In this document: positions 53,387 through 61,307 of the stretch, piece by piece
Position numbering within the stretch: position 1 is the stretch's first letter
Layout of the letters: every line of letters starts with the position of its first letter
DNA from: JABDGM01 sp046349975
GTDB lineage: Bacteria > Planctomycetota > Planctomycetia > Pirellulales > Lacipirellulaceae
Assembly (NCBI GenBank): GCA_046349975.1
Contig: JAXMBH010000001.1
Location: 124,001-188,000 of the forward strand
DNA length: 64,000 nucleotides
Reading direction: 5' to 3'
Notes under the pieces: model-generated
Told to the model about the DNA's origin: nothing
What the model saw: the letters and a program-made list of their open reading frames with translations, nothing else
The model's database searches: none
Made by a program: the position numbers and the translations under genes

Positions 53387-53899
53387 ATGCCCCGCTTCGT
53401 CCTCCTCTACCACGAGTGCCCACCCAACTACGAGCGTCCCTCCCACTGGGACCTCATGCTCGAACACGAACCAAGCGGCACCCTCCGCACCTGGGCCCTG
53501 GCGCAACTCCCTCGCGATTGGCACCAAGCACGCGCTCGCACGCAGTCAGCGCATAAAAACTGCCCCGCCGCCTCACTGACCAACGAAGTGCCGGCAGAAG
53601 CGCTGCCCGACCACCGCCTCGCCTACCTGGAATACGAAGGCGAAGTCAGCAACAACCGCGGCCAGGTCATCCGCATCGCGGCCGGTACTTATCAAACCGA
53701 GTTTGAAACGCCCGCGTCTTGGAGCGTAACCTTCACCGGCGAAATAGTCGCAGGGCAATTGGAACTCACGCGGTCAACAAACGACGACATGTGGATTCTG
53801 CAGCGCTTTCCGCAGCTAATTCGAACTCACGTCAACAGCAACGATGCACGCAGCGACCCATCGCGAGTGGGATCACAGAACATTCTACGCAACTGGTGA
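53387..53899 (+). CDS. LigD 3'-phosphoesterase-like protein
   Basis: 170 residues. MPRFVLLYHECP, HWDLMLEHEPSGTLRTWAL and LAYLEYEGEVSNNRGQV match the stand-alone LigD phosphoesterase-like family of planctomycetes. In P. aeruginosa LigD the corresponding motif is HYDLRLE; here HWDLMLE keeps His20 and Asp22 but has Met where Arg is catalytic. Activity on DNA or RNA 3' ends is therefore uncertain. The C-terminal 30 residues are a polar tail. The gene stands alone 54 bp after the DUF11 gene. Confidence 0.75.
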   Translation: MPRFVLLYHECPPNYERPSHWDLMLEHEPSGTLRTWALAQLPRDWHQARARTQSAHKNCPAASLTNEVPAEALPDHRLAYLEYEGEVSNNRGQVIRIAAGTYQTEFETPASWSVTFTGEIVAGQLELTRSTNDDMWILQRFPQLIRTHVNSNDARSDPSRVGSQNILRNW

Positions 53900-53983
53900 C
53901 GCGTATTCCCTCCGGTCCCCTCCCCTTGATGGGGAGGGCTAGGGAGGGGTGACGCCCCATGCCGGTGCTATCGGCGCGCTCAC

Positions 53984-54820
53984 CTAGTCCTCGGCAGCTT
54001 TCGATCCACCAGAAGCTTTAGCCGCCCCGCGCCGCGCAATCTCCAGCCCCGACTTTCCACCCTTCGGCGTCAGCCGCAGTTCATACGCATTCAAGTCAAC
54101 TGCGCACTCACCCTTCAGATTGACGCGCCGGCCACCTCGCACCGCGGCCGACGCTTTCGAATCGCGCTCCACATCCGTATGCCCCGCCACATACAGCTGC
54201 CCGTCATCCAGCTGAATGTCATCCACATACACGGGTTCAGAAGCACGAATCTCCACAATCGCCACCGGCTTCCCATCCTGCCGCGTCCACCGCACCGGGA
54301 GCTTTAACTTCTTGCACGCCTCCGCCAATTCGTCGGCCAGCTGCAACACTGGCAAGGGCAGGGCGCCGGCGCGCACCGCAATCAACCGCACCGCGACCGC
54401 GCTCTCTTCGGTGAGCGAAACCGCCGCATCGACCGAAATCACCGTCTCCACGCCGCCCGATGTCGTGCGAAACCCCAGCGTCAACACATCGCGCGCAATC
54501 GCCACCCGCGGGTCGCGAATATTCGACGGCAACTGCACATCGGCATTCTCAACCAACTGCGTCGCCAGCCACCCATTGATCTGCTCGGCCGTGAACAGCG
54601 CCTGCCAGCGGCCCACCTGCCGGGCATCGGTATAGAGTGCAGTCGCGCGACTTTCGAGCTCCCGCCCGCCGCGCTCGAGCGCCTCGGGCTCGATCCGCAA
54701 CGCCTGCTCATAGAACGGCCGTACCTGCCGAGTGGCGTAGTACGCTCCGCCGAGGCCCGCCACGACTAACGCCGAGACGACCACGCTGCCAATCGCGGCG
54801 ATACGTACTTTGCGGGCCAT
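53984..54820 (-). CDS. Membrane-anchored protein of unknown function
   Basis: 278 residues. One N-terminal membrane helix (about 8-28, AAIGSVVVSALVVAGLGGAYY), then an extracytoplasmic alpha/beta domain. FTAEQINGWLATQLVEN and later LQLDD-like beta strands suggest a lipid-binding-like fold similar to small anchored planctomycete proteins. The basic C-terminus (RRGAAKASGGSK) is likely disordered. No family name can be given with confidence. Confidence 0.7.
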   Translation of the reverse strand: MARKVRIAAIGSVVVSALVVAGLGGAYYATRQVRPFYEQALRIEPEALERGGRELESRATALYTDARQVGRWQALFTAEQINGWLATQLVENADVQLPSNIRDPRVAIARDVLTLGFRTTSGGVETVISVDAAVSLTEESAVAVRLIAVRAGALPLPVLQLADELAEACKKLKLPVRWTRQDGKPVAIVEIRASEPVYVDDIQLDDGQLYVAGHTDVERDSKASAAVRGGRRVNLKGECAVDLNAYELRLTPKGGKSGLEIARRGAAKASGGSKAAED

Positions 54821-54858
54821 AGAAGAGCGGTTCCGGCAGGCTCATAAACTGGCGAGGA

Positions 54859-54887
54859 ATGTTAGGAACCCCCCACCCGCGAGTCAA
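54859..54887 (-). promoter_or_regulatory. Promoter of the membrane-anchored protein gene
   Basis: On the minus strand: TTGACT, 17-nt spacer, TAACAT. The leader is about 32 nt before ATG 54820. Confidence 0.5.
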
Positions 54888-55122
54888 TGTATATAGCCGA
54901 GCTGTTCCCGGCTCGGCGTTTCCCACTGCGCAAGGGTGGCACGCCCAGACGCTTTATGATTGGCGTGGTGCCCGCCACAGATAGCACGCCACGCCCTTCG
55001 AAGTCTCAGGGCGTGTCGCCCGGCTACTCGCAACCAACTTCCGCCGCGTCGCCAATCGCCCCCCAACCATTTTTCCGCTAGCATAGCGGCACGACATCGC
55101 AACAAAGCGGCCTCCAAAATCC

Positions 55123-55171
55123 CAACACTATCAACTATCCACTATCAACTATCCACTATCCACTATCACTT
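55123..55171. repeat. Heptamer array upstream of lysS
   Basis: Seven tandem 7-bp units: CAACACT, ATCAACT, ATCCACT, ATCAACT, ATCCACT, ATCCACT, ATCACTT. Confidence 0.95.
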
Positions 55172-55223
55172 TCCCAAGCCGCCATTGACCCCCTGCTACC
55201 ACCCACTAAAATGCCCCTCCCCC

Positions 55224-55252
55224 TTTGTAGCAGGCACGCTCCGCGTGCCGTC
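55224..55252. repeat. REP-like element, family A copy 2
   Basis: Identical over 29 bp to 50270-50298, same orientation. Confidence 0.85.
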
Positions 55253-55342
55253 GCCCGCCCTGTCAATAATCGACGCTAAAAGCCAGTCGGTCGACGGCGC
55301 CCAAGGATACCCGGCGTGCCTACTGCAAATGCTCCCGCCCAC

Positions 55343-56923
55343 ATGAGTTCCACCGTGACCGATCAACAGGCATCGCCGACGACTTCTGCCAACTGGGAAG
55401 CCTCGCGGCGCGAAAAACTCGACCGCATCGCCCAACTGGGCCTCGACCCATGGGGCCAGCGTTTCGACAACCACGCATCCATCGCCGATATCCGCGCCCG
55501 CGCCACCGAGATTTGCTACAAAACCAACGACGGCCGCGAAATCGAACTCGTCGATCCCGCCACCGCCCCCGCAGGCTTCGACTTCCGCAAGTGGCTCTCC
55601 GAGCAAGGCCCGGGCGAAATGACCGGCCCGCACGTCCGCGCTGCCGGCCGCATCGTCCTTCACCGCGATAAAGGCAAGCTGCAGTTCATCGACATCCGCG
55701 ACATGACCGGACAGATCCAACTCTTCGTCGGCCAGCAGCAAGTCGGCGACGACTGGGCCCTTGCCCAATGCCTCGACCTCGGCGATATCATCGGCGTCGA
55801 CGGCGAGCTCCGCCGCACCAAAACCGGAGAGCTCTCGATCTTTGCCGCCAAGCTCACAATGCTCACCAAGAGCCTCGCCGCGCCTCCCGAAAAACATCAC
55901 GGCCTAACCGACCCCGAACTCCGCCAACGGCAACGCTACCTCGACCTTACTTACGGCGAAGGGGTGATGCCGCGGTTCCTCAACCGCACCAAAATCATCC
56001 GCTCGATTCGCGATACGCTGCGTGAGCGCGGTTTCGTCGAAGTCGAAGGCCCCACGCTCCATTCGATCGCCGGCGGCGCCGCAGCTCGGCCATTCAAAAC
56101 ACACCACAACGCCCTCGACATCGACCTCTACCTCCGCATCGCCCTCGAACTGCACCTCAAGCGACTCATGGTCGGCGGCATGGAACGCGTATACGAGCTC
56201 GGCCGCGTCTACCGCAACGAGGGCATCAGCCAGCGCCACAACCCCGAGTTCACCATGCTCGAGGCCTACCAGGCCTACGGCGACTATCGCTCGATGATGG
56301 ACCTCACCGAAGCCTGCATCGTCGGCGCGATCCAAGCCACCGGCCAACCGCTCAAACTCAGCTGGGGCGATAAAACGATCGACTTCACGCCGCCGTTCCA
56401 GCGCAAAACCTACGACTCGCTCTTCCAAGAACTGCTCGGCATCGACGCCACCGACGCCGCCGCCGTAGCGAGCGTCGCCAAATCGGCCGGCCTCGAAACC
56501 GCTGGCAAACACCCCGATGTCATCAAGAGCGAAGTCTTCGAAGCCAAGATTGAAAAGTCGCTCGTTGGCCCGGTCTTCGTGATGGATTACCCCGCCAGCA
56601 TCTGCCCGCTCACCAAGCGCAAGGCCGAAAACCCCGCCGTCGCCGAGCGTTTCGAACTGCTGGTGCAGGGCATGGAAATCGCCAACGCTTACACCGAGCT
56701 CAACGACCCCGACCTGCAAGAGCAACTGTTCAAGACCCAGCTCGCCGGCCTCGCCGAAGAAGAATCGATGGCCAAAATGGACACCGACTTCATCCGCGCC
56801 CTACGCCACGGCATGCCCCCCGCCGGCGGCCTCGGCCTCGGCATCGACCGCTTGGTGATGCTGCTAACGAACACGCAATCGATCAGGGATGTGATATTGT
56901 TCCCGCTGTTGAGACCAGAGTGA
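55343..56923 (+). CDS. lysS: Lysyl-tRNA synthetase, class II
   Basis: 526 residues from ATG 55343 (a GTG at 55316 would add nine). The OB-fold anticodon domain (about 50-165, HVRAAGRIVLHRDKGKLQFI) is followed by the class II core. Motif 1 lies around RTKIIRSIRDTLRERGFVEV, motif 2 is YELGRVYRNEGISQRHNPEF and motif 3 is GGLGLGIDRLVMLL. All are complete. Charges tRNA-Lys. It starts a rightward run with the Lol-type transporter genes, separated by a strong hairpin. Confidence 0.96.
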   Translation: MSSTVTDQQASPTTSANWEASRREKLDRIAQLGLDPWGQRFDNHASIADIRARATEICYKTNDGREIELVDPATAPAGFDFRKWLSEQGPGEMTGPHVRAAGRIVLHRDKGKLQFIDIRDMTGQIQLFVGQQQVGDDWALAQCLDLGDIIGVDGELRRTKTGELSIFAAKLTMLTKSLAAPPEKHHGLTDPELRQRQRYLDLTYGEGVMPRFLNRTKIIRSIRDTLRERGFVEVEGPTLHSIAGGAAARPFKTHHNALDIDLYLRIALELHLKRLMVGGMERVYELGRVYRNEGISQRHNPEFTMLEAYQAYGDYRSMMDLTEACIVGAIQATGQPLKLSWGDKTIDFTPPFQRKTYDSLFQELLGIDATDAAAVASVAKSAGLETAGKHPDVIKSEVFEAKIEKSLVGPVFVMDYPASICPLTKRKAENPAVAERFELLVQGMEIANAYTELNDPDLQEQLFKTQLAGLAEEESMAKMDTDFIRALRHGMPPAGGLGLGIDRLVMLLTNTQSIRDVILFPLLRPE

Positions 56924-56928
56924 TGCTC

Positions 56929-56979
56929 GTCCGTGGTCCGTTGTCCGCCGTCAGTTGCAACGGACAATGGACCACGGAC
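56929..56979. repeat. Inverted pair of heptamer arrays between lysS and the permease gene
   Basis: Left: GTCCGTG, GTCCGTT, GTCCGCC, GTCAGTT (56929-56956). Right: GACAATG, GACCACG, GACAACT (56963-56983). 56929-56947 pairs with 56961-56979 at 18 of 19 positions with a 13-nt loop. The stem starts 5 bp past the lysS stop. No T run follows, so it is not a typical terminator. Confidence 0.92.
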
Positions 56980-57008
56980 AACTGACCATTTGCCCAAGGA
57001 AGGGCTCA

Positions 57009-58559
57009 ATGTACAAACTCCTCCTCTGCTGGCGCTACCTCCGCACGCGCTACATCGCGCTGGCTTCGATCATCAGCGTCATGCTCGGCGTGGCCACGAT
57101 GATCGTCGTCAACGCCGTCATGGAAGGCTTCACCCACGAGATGAAGGACCGCATCCACGGCATCCTTTCCGATCTCGTGTTCGAAAGCCAATCGCTCGAC
57201 GGCTTCCCCGACGCCGACCGCCGCATGGCGGAAATCAAGGCCGTCGCCGGCCAGTACATCGACGGCATGTCGCCCACCGTGCACATCCCCGCGATGCTCG
57301 GCTACTCCATCGGCAGCCAATACATTACCCGCCAAATCACCGTCATCGGCGTCGATGACGCCACCTACTCCAGCGTGAGCGACTTCGGCCAATTCCTGCA
57401 GCACCCCGAGAACCGCCAGAAGCTCGACTTCAACCTGAAGCAAAAAGGCTACGACACGTTCGACCACCAGGCGACCGACAAGTCAAAGCTCAAAGAACGC
57501 ATTGATATGCAAATCGCCGGCTGGACGTACCGCAAACGCAAAGCCGAGTTCACCGCCCACGTCGAAGTTCCCAAAGAAGCCCTCGAAGGCAACCCCTTCC
57601 AAGCCGCCCCCACCGCCCCAGGCGAGCCCGCTTCCGGCGAGCCCGCTTCAGCGGGCGGGGCCCCAGCCACGAACGTCGGCACCGACTTCAACCCCGCCAC
57701 CGAACAGCACACCGGCGCCGTCCTCGGCATCGGCCTCTGCGCCTATCGCACGCTCGAAGGCGCCGACGGCTTCCTCGCCCTCCCGGGCGACGACGTCGAA
57801 ATCAGCTACCCCACCGCCGCCAAGCCGCCAAAAGTCCTCAGCGCCAAGTTCACCGTCGTCGACTTCTACGAAAGCAAAATGAACGAATACGATTCCAGCT
57901 TCGTGTTCGTCCCGATCCGTAAGCTGCAAGAACTCCGCGGCATGGTCGATCCGTCAACTGGCGTCGCGAACTGCAACGCGATCCAAATTCGCCTGAAGCC
58001 CGGCACCGACCTCAACATGGTCCGCGACCTGTTGCGCTCGAAGTTCCCGCCGCAGGTTTTCAAAATCAGCTCCTGGCAAGATAAAGAAGGCGCGCTGCTC
58101 GCCGCGGTGCAAATGGAAACCGCCGTTCTCAACGTGCTGCTGTTCCTCATCATCGCCGTCGCCGGCTTCGGCATCCTCGCGATCTTCTTCACGATCGTGC
58201 TCGAAAAAACCCGCGACATCGGCATCCTCAAGTCCCTCGGCGCCCGCGGCTGGGGCATCCTCGGCATCTTCGTCTCCTACGGCGTGTCGCTCGGCATGGT
58301 CGGCGCCGGCGTCGGCCTCGCCTGCGGCCTTTTGCTCGTGCGCTACATCAACGAAGTCGCCGACTTCATCGGCTACATCACCGGCCGCGAAGTGTTCGAC
58401 CCATCGATCTATTACTTCCAAAAGATTCCCACCATCGTCGACGGCCTCACCGTGGCCTTAATTGTTTTCGGCGCAATCTTCATCGCCGTCGTGGCCAGCA
58501 TTCTCCCGGCCATCCGCGCCGCTCTACTCCATCCGGTCGAGGCCTTGCGCTATGAGTAA
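57009..58559 (+). CDS. ABC transporter permease, LolC/LolE (FtsX) type
   Basis: 516 residues from ATG 57009 (GGAAGGG just upstream). The N-terminal helix (LASIISVMLGVATMIVVNA) is followed by a large extracytoplasmic domain (about 45-375). Three C-terminal helices follow, with the FtsX signature (FGILAIFFTIVLEKTRDIGI, LKSLGARGWGILGIF) and final PVEALRYE. A Gly/Pro/Ala-rich in-frame repeat (15-bp direct repeat plus GCCCGC / GCGGGC hairpin, 57621-57656) lies in the periplasmic loop. It overlaps the ATPase gene by 8 bp. Lipoprotein release is the likely role, by analogy with LolCDE. Confidence 0.9.
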   Translation: MYKLLLCWRYLRTRYIALASIISVMLGVATMIVVNAVMEGFTHEMKDRIHGILSDLVFESQSLDGFPDADRRMAEIKAVAGQYIDGMSPTVHIPAMLGYSIGSQYITRQITVIGVDDATYSSVSDFGQFLQHPENRQKLDFNLKQKGYDTFDHQATDKSKLKERIDMQIAGWTYRKRKAEFTAHVEVPKEALEGNPFQAAPTAPGEPASGEPASAGGAPATNVGTDFNPATEQHTGAVLGIGLCAYRTLEGADGFLALPGDDVEISYPTAAKPPKVLSAKFTVVDFYESKMNEYDSSFVFVPIRKLQELRGMVDPSTGVANCNAIQIRLKPGTDLNMVRDLLRSKFPPQVFKISSWQDKEGALLAAVQMETAVLNVLLFLIIAVAGFGILAIFFTIVLEKTRDIGILKSLGARGWGILGIFVSYGVSLGMVGAGVGLACGLLLVRYINEVADFIGYITGREVFDPSIYYFQKIPTIVDGLTVALIVFGAIFIAVVASILPAIRAALLHPVEALRYE

Positions 58560-59496
58560 TCCCCACATGCCAACCTACGACACCAACGGCCTCGACCTCG
58601 CCGACATCGAGCTCACACCGATCACTACCACGCGCGCCACCCCCGTGCCTCGCGTGCCACTGGCTCCGCCAGTGCCTCCGATGCACACTCAATACTCATC
58701 CCACACCAACGGCGTTCGCACCAGCTTGCACTCGCCATACACTGCAACCCACTCCGCACCCAATACCGTCTCCCAACTCCTCAACTCAACCACCGCCCCC
58801 GGCGGCGAAATCCTCTCCGCCCACTTCGTCCGCAAAAGCTACCGCCGCGGCTCGCTCGTCATCCCCGTGTTGCAGGGCGTCGAACTCTCCGTCAACGAAG
58901 GCGAGTTCGTCGCCATCATCGGCTCCAGCGGCTGCGGCAAGACCACGCTGCTCCACTTACTTGCCACGCTTGACCGCCCCGACTCCGGCGAAATCTGCTT
59001 CGAAGGCAACCGCATCGACTACCTGCCCACGGCCGGCCGCGATATCCTTCGCAACCGCTACTTCGGCATGGTCTTCCAGTTCTATCATCTGCTGCCCGAG
59101 CTTAACGTCCTCGAAAACGTCCTCTCCCCTGCGATGATCGGCCAAGGCATTTTGGGCTACCTGGCCAATCGCCGAGCCAACCATCGGCGCGCGAAAGAAA
59201 TGCTCGAACTCGTCGGCCTAAGCCACCGCCTCAAGCACAAACCGCGCGAACTCTCCGGCGGCGAAATGCAACGCACCGCCATCGCTCGCGCGCTCGTGTC
59301 CCAGCCGCGTGTACTCCTCGCCGATGAGCCCACCGGCAATCTCGACAAACACTCCGGCGACGAAATTATGGAGATTCTCCGTCGGTTGAACGCCGAGCAA
59401 AACCTCACTATAGTCATGGTGACGCACGACTCGCGGATTGCCGCCCAGGCGGATCGCACCGTAACCCTCGTCGACGGCCGCGTCGTCGCCGCGTGA
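58552..59496 (+). CDS. ABC transporter ATP-binding protein, LolD type, with long N-terminal extension
   Basis: 314 residues from ATG 58552, overlapping the permease stop (ATGAGTAA). Residues 1-85 are a Thr/Pro/Ser-rich extension absent from ordinary LolD. Part of it (RVPLAPPVPPM) is coded by a palindromic GTGCCACTGG...CCAGTGCC sequence. The ATPase has Walker A GSSGCGKTT, Q-loop VFQFYHLLPELN, signature LSGGEMQRTAIARAL, Walker B VLLADEPTGNLD and H-loop MVTHD. If translation began at a later codon near 58800, a normal-length protein would result, but no good start is seen there. Confidence 0.9.
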   Translation: MSNPHMPTYDTNGLDLADIELTPITTTRATPVPRVPLAPPVPPMHTQYSSHTNGVRTSLHSPYTATHSAPNTVSQLLNSTTAPGGEILSAHFVRKSYRRGSLVIPVLQGVELSVNEGEFVAIIGSSGCGKTTLLHLLATLDRPDSGEICFEGNRIDYLPTAGRDILRNRYFGMVFQFYHLLPELNVLENVLSPAMIGQGILGYLANRRANHRRAKEMLELVGLSHRLKHKPRELSGGEMQRTAIARALVSQPRVLLADEPTGNLDKHSGDEIMEILRRLNAEQNLTIVMVTHDSRIAAQADRTVTLVDGRVVAA

Positions 59497-59546
59497 ACCT
59501 GGCCGCACTTCCGGTGTCGGTTCCGTATCGGTTTCAGTGCTCCATA

Positions 59547-59654
59547 TCTCTCACTCTTGGACCACAAGAGTGGGAGAGGGGGAGACAAGGAGCGTGGGAG
59601 AAGCCTGACTGCCAGTCTCCCCCTCTCCCCATCTCCCATTCTCCCCCTCTTTCT
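59547..59654. repeat. Octamer-type C/T arrays and hairpins before the aminotransferase gene
   Basis: A 13-bp stem TCTCTCACTCTTG / CAAGAGTGGGAGA (59547-59577, one wobble) is followed by right-hand units TCTCCCCC, TCTCCCCA, TCTCCCAT, TCTCCCCC with exact 8-bp spacing (59615-59646). A left G/A-rich array (59566-59601) is an inverted, diverged copy. The tract ends 7 bp before ATG 59661. Confidence 0.8.
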
Positions 59655-59660
59655 TCAAAC

Positions 59661-60518
59661 ATGTCGCGCCAAATCTACATCAGCGGTAAATTCGTCCCGC
59701 AAGCAGAAGCCAAGATCAGCGTCTTCGACCACGGCCTGCTCTACGGCGATGGCGTCTTCGAGGGCCTCCGCGCGTACCACGGCAAAGTCTTCCGCCTCCG
59801 CGAGCACATCCAGCGGTTGTACGAATCCGCGAAAGCAATTTGGTTGCAGATTCCGCTCTCGCAAGATGAAATGTGCGACGCGGTCAACGAATCCGTCCGC
59901 CTCAACAAGATTGACGACGGCTACATCCGCCTCGTCGTCACCCGCGGCGCCGGCACTCTCGGCCTCGACCCTAATCGCTGTTCGAACCCACAAGTGATCA
60001 TCATCGCCGACGCCATCTCGCTCTATCCCAAAGAGCTTTACGAGAAGGGCCTTGAGATCGTCACCGTGAGCGTGCAGCGCATGCACCCTGCCGCGCTCAA
60101 CCCGCGGATCAAATCGCTCAACTATCTCAACAACATTCTCGCCAAGATCGAGGGCCTCCAGGCGGGCTGCATCGAAGCCCTCATGCTCAACCACAAGGGC
60201 GAAGTGGCCGAGTGCACCGGCGACAACATCTTCCTCGTCCGCCAGGGCATCCTCTGGACGCCCCCACTCGATGCCGGCATCCTCGAAGGCGTCACTCGCG
60301 ACGCCGTCATCGAAGTCGCCATTCAAGCCGGCATCGAAGTCCGCGAAGTCCCCCTCACCAAGCACGACGTCTACATCGCCGACGAATGCTTCCTCACCGG
60401 CACCGCCGCCGAAGTCATCCCCGTCGTAAAAGTCGACAGCCGCCCCATCGGCACCGCCAAACCCGGCCCCATCACCCGCAACCTCGAAGAACGCTTCAAA
60501 CAACTCACGCGGGAATAA
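59661..60518 (+). CDS. ilvE: Class IV aminotransferase (branched-chain amino acid type)
   Basis: 285 residues from ATG 59661. PLP enzyme; catalytic Lys in RIKSLNYLNNILAK. SVFDHGLLYGDGVFEGLR at the N-terminus, EALMLNHKGEVAECTGDNIF and LEGVTRDAVIEVA are family signatures. It is most like bacterial branched-chain aminotransferases; D-amino acid aminotransferase of the same fold cannot be fully excluded. Upstream in-frame codons lie in the repeat tract and are not coding. Confidence 0.88.
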   Translation: MSRQIYISGKFVPQAEAKISVFDHGLLYGDGVFEGLRAYHGKVFRLREHIQRLYESAKAIWLQIPLSQDEMCDAVNESVRLNKIDDGYIRLVVTRGAGTLGLDPNRCSNPQVIIIADAISLYPKELYEKGLEIVTVSVQRMHPAALNPRIKSLNYLNNILAKIEGLQAGCIEALMLNHKGEVAECTGDNIFLVRQGILWTPPLDAGILEGVTRDAVIEVAIQAGIEVREVPLTKHDVYIADECFLTGTAAEVIPVVKVDSRPIGTAKPGPITRNLEERFKQLTRE

Positions 60519-60545
60519 ACTCTTTCTGAACCGCCAAGCACGTAG

Positions 60546-60573
60546 CCTGTAGCCGGACCGCCACGCGGTCCGG
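60546..60573. repeat. REP-like element, family B copy 1
   Basis: 28 bp identical to 60953-60980: CCTGTAG, then a 9-bp stem CCGGACCGC / GCGGTCCGG. Confidence 0.88.
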
Positions 60574-60632
60574 TCGCGATGGCATTTCGAAGCCGACTCG
60601 CCGCGATGCTGTGCGGCACTGTGCATTGCGGA

Positions 60633-60884
60633 TTACTCGACTGCCCCAGCGGGCACGAAGCAAGCTTTTGCACGCAGCTTTTCAATGCAATCGAGTACAT
60701 TTGCAGCACCCTCATATTCAACGCACTCGAGGTCAGTAAGGCATCCGGAATTAGCACGTTCGGCCAGCTCTTGAGCACGAGCAATCACTTCTACGGGCGG
60801 CCGTGCATTAACTACCGTTCGCGCTTGCTGCGTTGTGAGATCATCGCTAAGTGCTCCAATGACATCTGACAAGCAGTCAATCAT
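60633..60884 (-). CDS. Small protein of unknown function
   Basis: 83 residues from ATG 60882-60884. Acidic and helical. The pattern ARAQELAERANSG, LTDLECVEYEGAANVLDCIE and KLRAKA resembles small proteins that often precede an HNH endonuclease gene in planctomycetes and cyanobacteria (from memory, weak). No HNH frame is seen downstream, only a REP copy. It is bracketed by the two family B REP copies and may be an orphan remnant. Confidence 0.5.
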   Translation of the reverse strand: MIDCLSDVIGALSDDLTTQQARTVVNARPPVEVIARAQELAERANSGCLTDLECVEYEGAANVLDCIEKLRAKACFVPAGAVE

Positions 60885-61307
60885 GACTTCTAACCGCTGC
60901 CGACGGCTCGACGGTGAATCAATCGCCTCTCACGATTCTACGCAACACCATGCCTGTAGCCGGACCGCCACGCGGTCCGGAGTGCCATTAACTCGGCCAA
61001 CGCTATTCATGCCGAGCCTTCATGAAAGGTCTACCATTCGCCTTGCTGAATAAGCGCGGCGATGACTTGCCCAGTTCTCGCTGTTCATGTCCAGCAAACG
61101 AGCAGTTCCGCGACCACATCCTGTCCTTCCAACGATTAGGCCGACTTCGATCGCGAAATGGTCGTGCCAACTCATCATCCGAGGATGGAAATCCGAGGAT
61201 GGAACAACGTTACTTGCTCATTACTTTCTGGATCGATCGTGGAAAGATTCGGGCCCTTATGCAAATCGCAGCGCGGGTTCTCGTTTTAAGAGAACCAGCA
61301 TAACATT
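60885..61307. other. Gene-free region, 423 bp
   Basis: Contains a family B REP copy (60953-60980) and a perfect 14-bp tandem duplication ATCCGAGGATGGAA (61177-61204). Plus-strand frames here have no recognisable protein character. Confidence 0.55.
60953..60980. repeat. REP-like element, family B copy 2
   Basis: Identical over 28 bp to 60546-60573; the two flank the small gene at 60633-60884. Confidence 0.88.

Larger units (their letters stand above)
54888..55342. other. Repeat-rich intergenic region before lysS
   Basis: About 455 bp without a gene. It contains a hairpin GCCGAGC / GCTCGGC at 54897-54918, palindromic GGCACGCC-type sequence around 54934-55015, a heptamer array (55123-55171) and a family A REP copy (55224-55252). 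No convincing lysS promoter was found. Confidence 0.6.

Noticed and set aside
53905..53955. CCCTCCCC / GGGGAGGG palindromic stretch after the LigD-like gene as a terminator
   Set aside because: No T run on either side; more likely a G/C-rich dispersed repeat, and I could not match it to a second copy in the window.
61022..61303. Plus-strand frames of 74-93 codons downstream of the family B repeat
   Set aside because: Composition is not protein-like and they cross a tandem duplication.
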